Assembly (NCBI GenBank): GCA_023150215.1
Contig: JAKLLJ010000036.1
Coordinates: forward strand, 1 to 16,034
DNA: 16,034 bases
From: Thauera sp.
GTDB lineage: Bacteria; Pseudomonadota; Gammaproteobacteria; Burkholderiales; Rhodocyclaceae
Direction: 5' to 3'
Every line of letters begins with the position of its first letter. The first letter of the stretch is position 1. The notes under the pieces were generated by a model, which made no database searches, had not been told where the DNA came from, and saw only the letters and a list, made by a program, of their open reading frames with translations. Shown piece after piece: positions 14,343 to 16,034 of this stretch. The position numbers were made by a program, and so were the translations under genes.

Positions 14343-14998
14343 CACGCCCCCGCTCCCGCATCGGGCGCCGGGACGACGAGCGCCATGCCGTGCTGCGCGA
14401 CGGCATCGCTCAACACGACGCGCCCATCTTCAAGCTGCAGGCGCCCGTCGACGAACCAGCGCACCGCCTGCGGAAAGATGCGGTGCTCCTGTGCAAGCAC
14501 GCGCGCGGCGAGCGCGGCCTCGTCGTCGCCCGCCTGCACCGGCACCACGGCCTGGATCACGATCGGGCCGTCGTCGAGCTCGGCGGTGACGAAATGCACG
14601 GTCGCGCCATGGACCTTCACGCCGCTGTCGAGGGCGCGCCGGTGCGTGTGCAGCCCGGGGAAGGACGGCAGCAGCGAGGGATGGATGTTGAGGAGGCGGC
14701 CTTCGTAGCGGCGCACGAAACCGTCGGTGAGCACGCGCATGAAGCCGGCGAGCACGACCAGGTCGGGCTCGTGCATATCGATCGCAGCGCCGAGCGCGGC
14801 ATCGAAGGCGGCACGGTCGGAATGGGCGGTGTGGTCGACCACCATGGTGGCGATCCCATGCGCGCGTGCGAACTCGAGCCCGCCGGCGCCCGGCCGGTTG
14901 CTGATCACCGCGGCGATGCGCGCACCCGGAATGGCGGCACGCACGATCGCTTCCATATTGCTGCCGCGACCGGAAATGAGGATGACGATGGATTTCAT
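14342..14998 (-). CDS. purN: Phosphoribosylglycinamide formyltransferase PurN
   Basis: 218 residues (E. coli 212). PurN transfers the formyl group from 10-formyltetrahydrofolate to GAR, the third step of purine synthesis. Visible are the phosphate-binding GRGSN (residues 10-14), LAGFMRVL (83-90, folate pocket), and catalytic N104 and H106 in NIHPSLLPSFPGLHTH with D142 in ELDDGPIV, the equivalents of E. coli N106, H108 and D144. The ATG at 14998 begins at MKSIVILISGRGSN, the conserved start; the frame is open further upstream, but that sequence is not family-like. It is the first gene of the cluster and is divergent from mutL; purM is not adjacent. Confidence 0.97.
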   Translation of the reverse strand: MKSIVILISGRGSNMEAIVRAAIPGARIAAVISNRPGAGGLEFARAHGIATMVVDHTAHSDRAAFDAALGAAIDMHEPDLVVLAGFMRVLTDGFVRRYEGRLLNIHPSLLPSFPGLHTHRRALDSGVKVHGATVHFVTAELDDGPIVIQAVVPVQAGDDEAALAARVLAQEHRIFPQAVRWFVDGRLQLEDGRVVLSDAVAQHGMALVVPAPDAGAGA

Positions 14999-15085
14999 GG
15001 AATGCTGGAACGATGAAAAGATCTTGGCGGAGGACACGGCGCCGGCTTGCGGACCACCGGGCACCCGCCCCGGAACATGGCCGCG

Positions 15086-15091
15086 ATGATA
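15086..15091 (-). promoter_or_regulatory. Possible -10 element for the purN cluster
   Basis: TATCAT on the minus strand, about 88 nt before the purN ATG, in the GC-rich gap between purN and mutL (14999-15237). No -35 match is seen at the right distance. Nothing else stands out in this gap apart from the mutL -10 element. Confidence 0.25.
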
Positions 15092-15204
15092 CCCGAGCCG
15101 CGGCAAGCGCCCGGCGCGGGCAAGGAAAATCGGCGGTTTCTGCCGGCGCACGGACAGAAACTGCGACGCTGCACGAGCGACCGTGCCGCCCCCCACGTGC
15201 CCCT

Positions 15205-15210
15205 TATAAT
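15205..15210 (+). promoter_or_regulatory. -10 element of the mutL promoter
   Basis: A perfect TATAAT, 27 nt before the mutL ATG and followed by CCCGTC. As with valS, no recognisable -35 box lies upstream. Confidence 0.55.
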
Positions 15211-15237
15211 CCCGTCTTTGCCTCGCTGGCCGGCCCC

Positions 15238-16034
15238 ATGCCTCACATCCATCGCCTGTCCGACCTGCTGGTCAACCAGATCGCCGCCGGCGAGGTCGTC
15301 GAACGTCCCGCCTCGGTGCTGAAGGAGGTGCTCGAGAACGCGGTGGACGCCGGCGCGCGCACGATCGAGGTGCAACTCGAGCAAGGCGGCGTGCGCCGCA
15401 TCCGCGTCGCCGACGACGGCTGCGGCATCGCACGCGAAGAGCTCGGGCTCGCGCTCGAGCGCCACGCCACCAGCAAGATCGCCAGCCTGGACGATCTCGA
15501 ACGCGTCGGCACCATGGGCTTTCGTGGCGAGGCACTGGCGGCGATCGCCGCGGTCGCACGCACCCGCATCACCAGCCGCGCCGAAGGTGCGAGTCACGCC
15601 TGGCAGATCGAGGCGGGGGGCGAACCCGAGCCGGCCGCGCTCAACCAGGGCACCGTGGTCGACGTCGCCGACCTGTATTACAACACTCCCGCGCGACGCA
15701 AGTTCCTCAAGACCGAAGGCACAGAGTTCGCCCACTGCGACGACATGTTTCGCCGCGTCGCGCTCGCACGCCCCAACATCGGCCTGCAGCTCACCCACAA
15801 CGGCCGCGTGACCCACCGCCTGCCACCAGCCGCACCCGCCGCCCGCGTTGGCGCACTGATGCGCGACGACTTCCTGCAGCATGCGCGCGAGGTCCACGCC
15901 GACGCCGGCGTGCTGCGCTTGGCCGGCTTCGCCTCGCTGCCCGCCTACTCGCGCGCCAGCCGCGACGCGCAGTACTTCTTCGTCAATGGCCGTTTCGTAC
16001 GCGACAAGCTGCTCGCCCACGCGGTGCGCGAAGC
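15238..16034 (+). CDS. mutL: DNA mismatch repair protein MutL (5' part only)
   Basis: The first 265 codons of mutL; the gene continues past the right edge. MutL couples MutS mismatch recognition to downstream strand excision. The GHKL ATPase domain is clear: NQIAAGEVVERPASVLKEV, then ENAVDAGA with E30 (general base) and N34 (Mg binding) equivalent to E. coli E29 and N33, DDGCGI, RHATSKIASLDDLE and GFRGEAL. The transducer domain follows, with DLYYNTPARRKFLKT and YFFVNGRFVRDKLL. The C-terminal dimerisation/endonuclease domain is outside the window. The ATG at 15238 begins the conserved MPHIHRLSDLLVNQIAAGE; no Shine-Dalgarno is obvious. It is divergent from purN. Confidence 0.97.
   Translation, partial: MPHIHRLSDLLVNQIAAGEVVERPASVLKEVLENAVDAGARTIEVQLEQGGVRRIRVADDGCGIAREELGLALERHATSKIASLDDLERVGTMGFRGEALAAIAAVARTRITSRAEGASHAWQIEAGGEPEPAALNQGTVVDVADLYYNTPARRKFLKTEGTEFAHCDDMFRRVALARPNIGLQLTHNGRVTHRLPPAAPAARVGALMRDDFLQHAREVHADAGVLRLAGFASLPAYSRASRDAQYFFVNGRFVRDKLLAHAVRE

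Noticed and set aside
14995..16020. A 341-codon open frame antisense to mutL
   Set aside because: It overlaps a strongly conserved MutL sequence and has no family features of its own.

Overview
The window looks like a piece of ordinary chromosome from a GC-rich betaproteobacterium. The gene order and protein sequences fit Rhodocyclales best (a Thauera, Azoarcus or Zoogloea-like organism); this placement is inference from protein character and synteny, not from a database match. Nearly all of the DNA is coding. The genes are housekeeping: translation, LPS export, DNA replication and repair, and purine synthesis. No tRNA, rRNA, CRISPR array, prophage, insertion sequence or obvious gene island is visible.

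Layout, left to right. (1) 1-940, minus: an unrecognised helical protein that runs off the left edge. (2) 1071-3296, plus: the classic rpsP-rimM-trmD-rplS operon behind a strong sigma70-type promoter, closed by a hairpin at 3316-3350 that also serves the convergent genes. (3) 3423-5597, minus: lptF-lptG, the LPS-export permeases. As written, lptF carries one extra base near 4870, which breaks its own frame and joins its 5' part in frame to lptG. (4) 5665-11510, plus: pepA, holC, a gene of unknown function joined to holC by a GTGA overlap, then valS with its own -10 element. The lptG-lptF / pepA-holC-valS divergent arrangement matches the one in gammaproteobacteria such as E. coli, with the unknown gene inserted between holC and valS. 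(5) 11665-14998, minus: a tight four-gene cluster read purN, DUF3108 protein, NOP-family RNA m5C methyltransferase, secreted phospholipase-D-family protein. (6) 15238-end, plus: the 5' part of mutL, divergent from purN.

Two REP-like inverted-repeat pairs with almost identical 24-nt arms bracket valS, one just before its promoter and one just after its stop, in opposite arm order. The upstream pair supplies the stop codon of the unknown holC-coupled gene.

I see no convincing new multi-gene system. The points worth a second look are the lptF frameshift and fusion, the mirrored REP pairs, the uncharacterised protein coupled to the chi subunit of DNA polymerase III (with a nine-C tract in its coding region), and an extra helical segment in valyl-tRNA synthetase.
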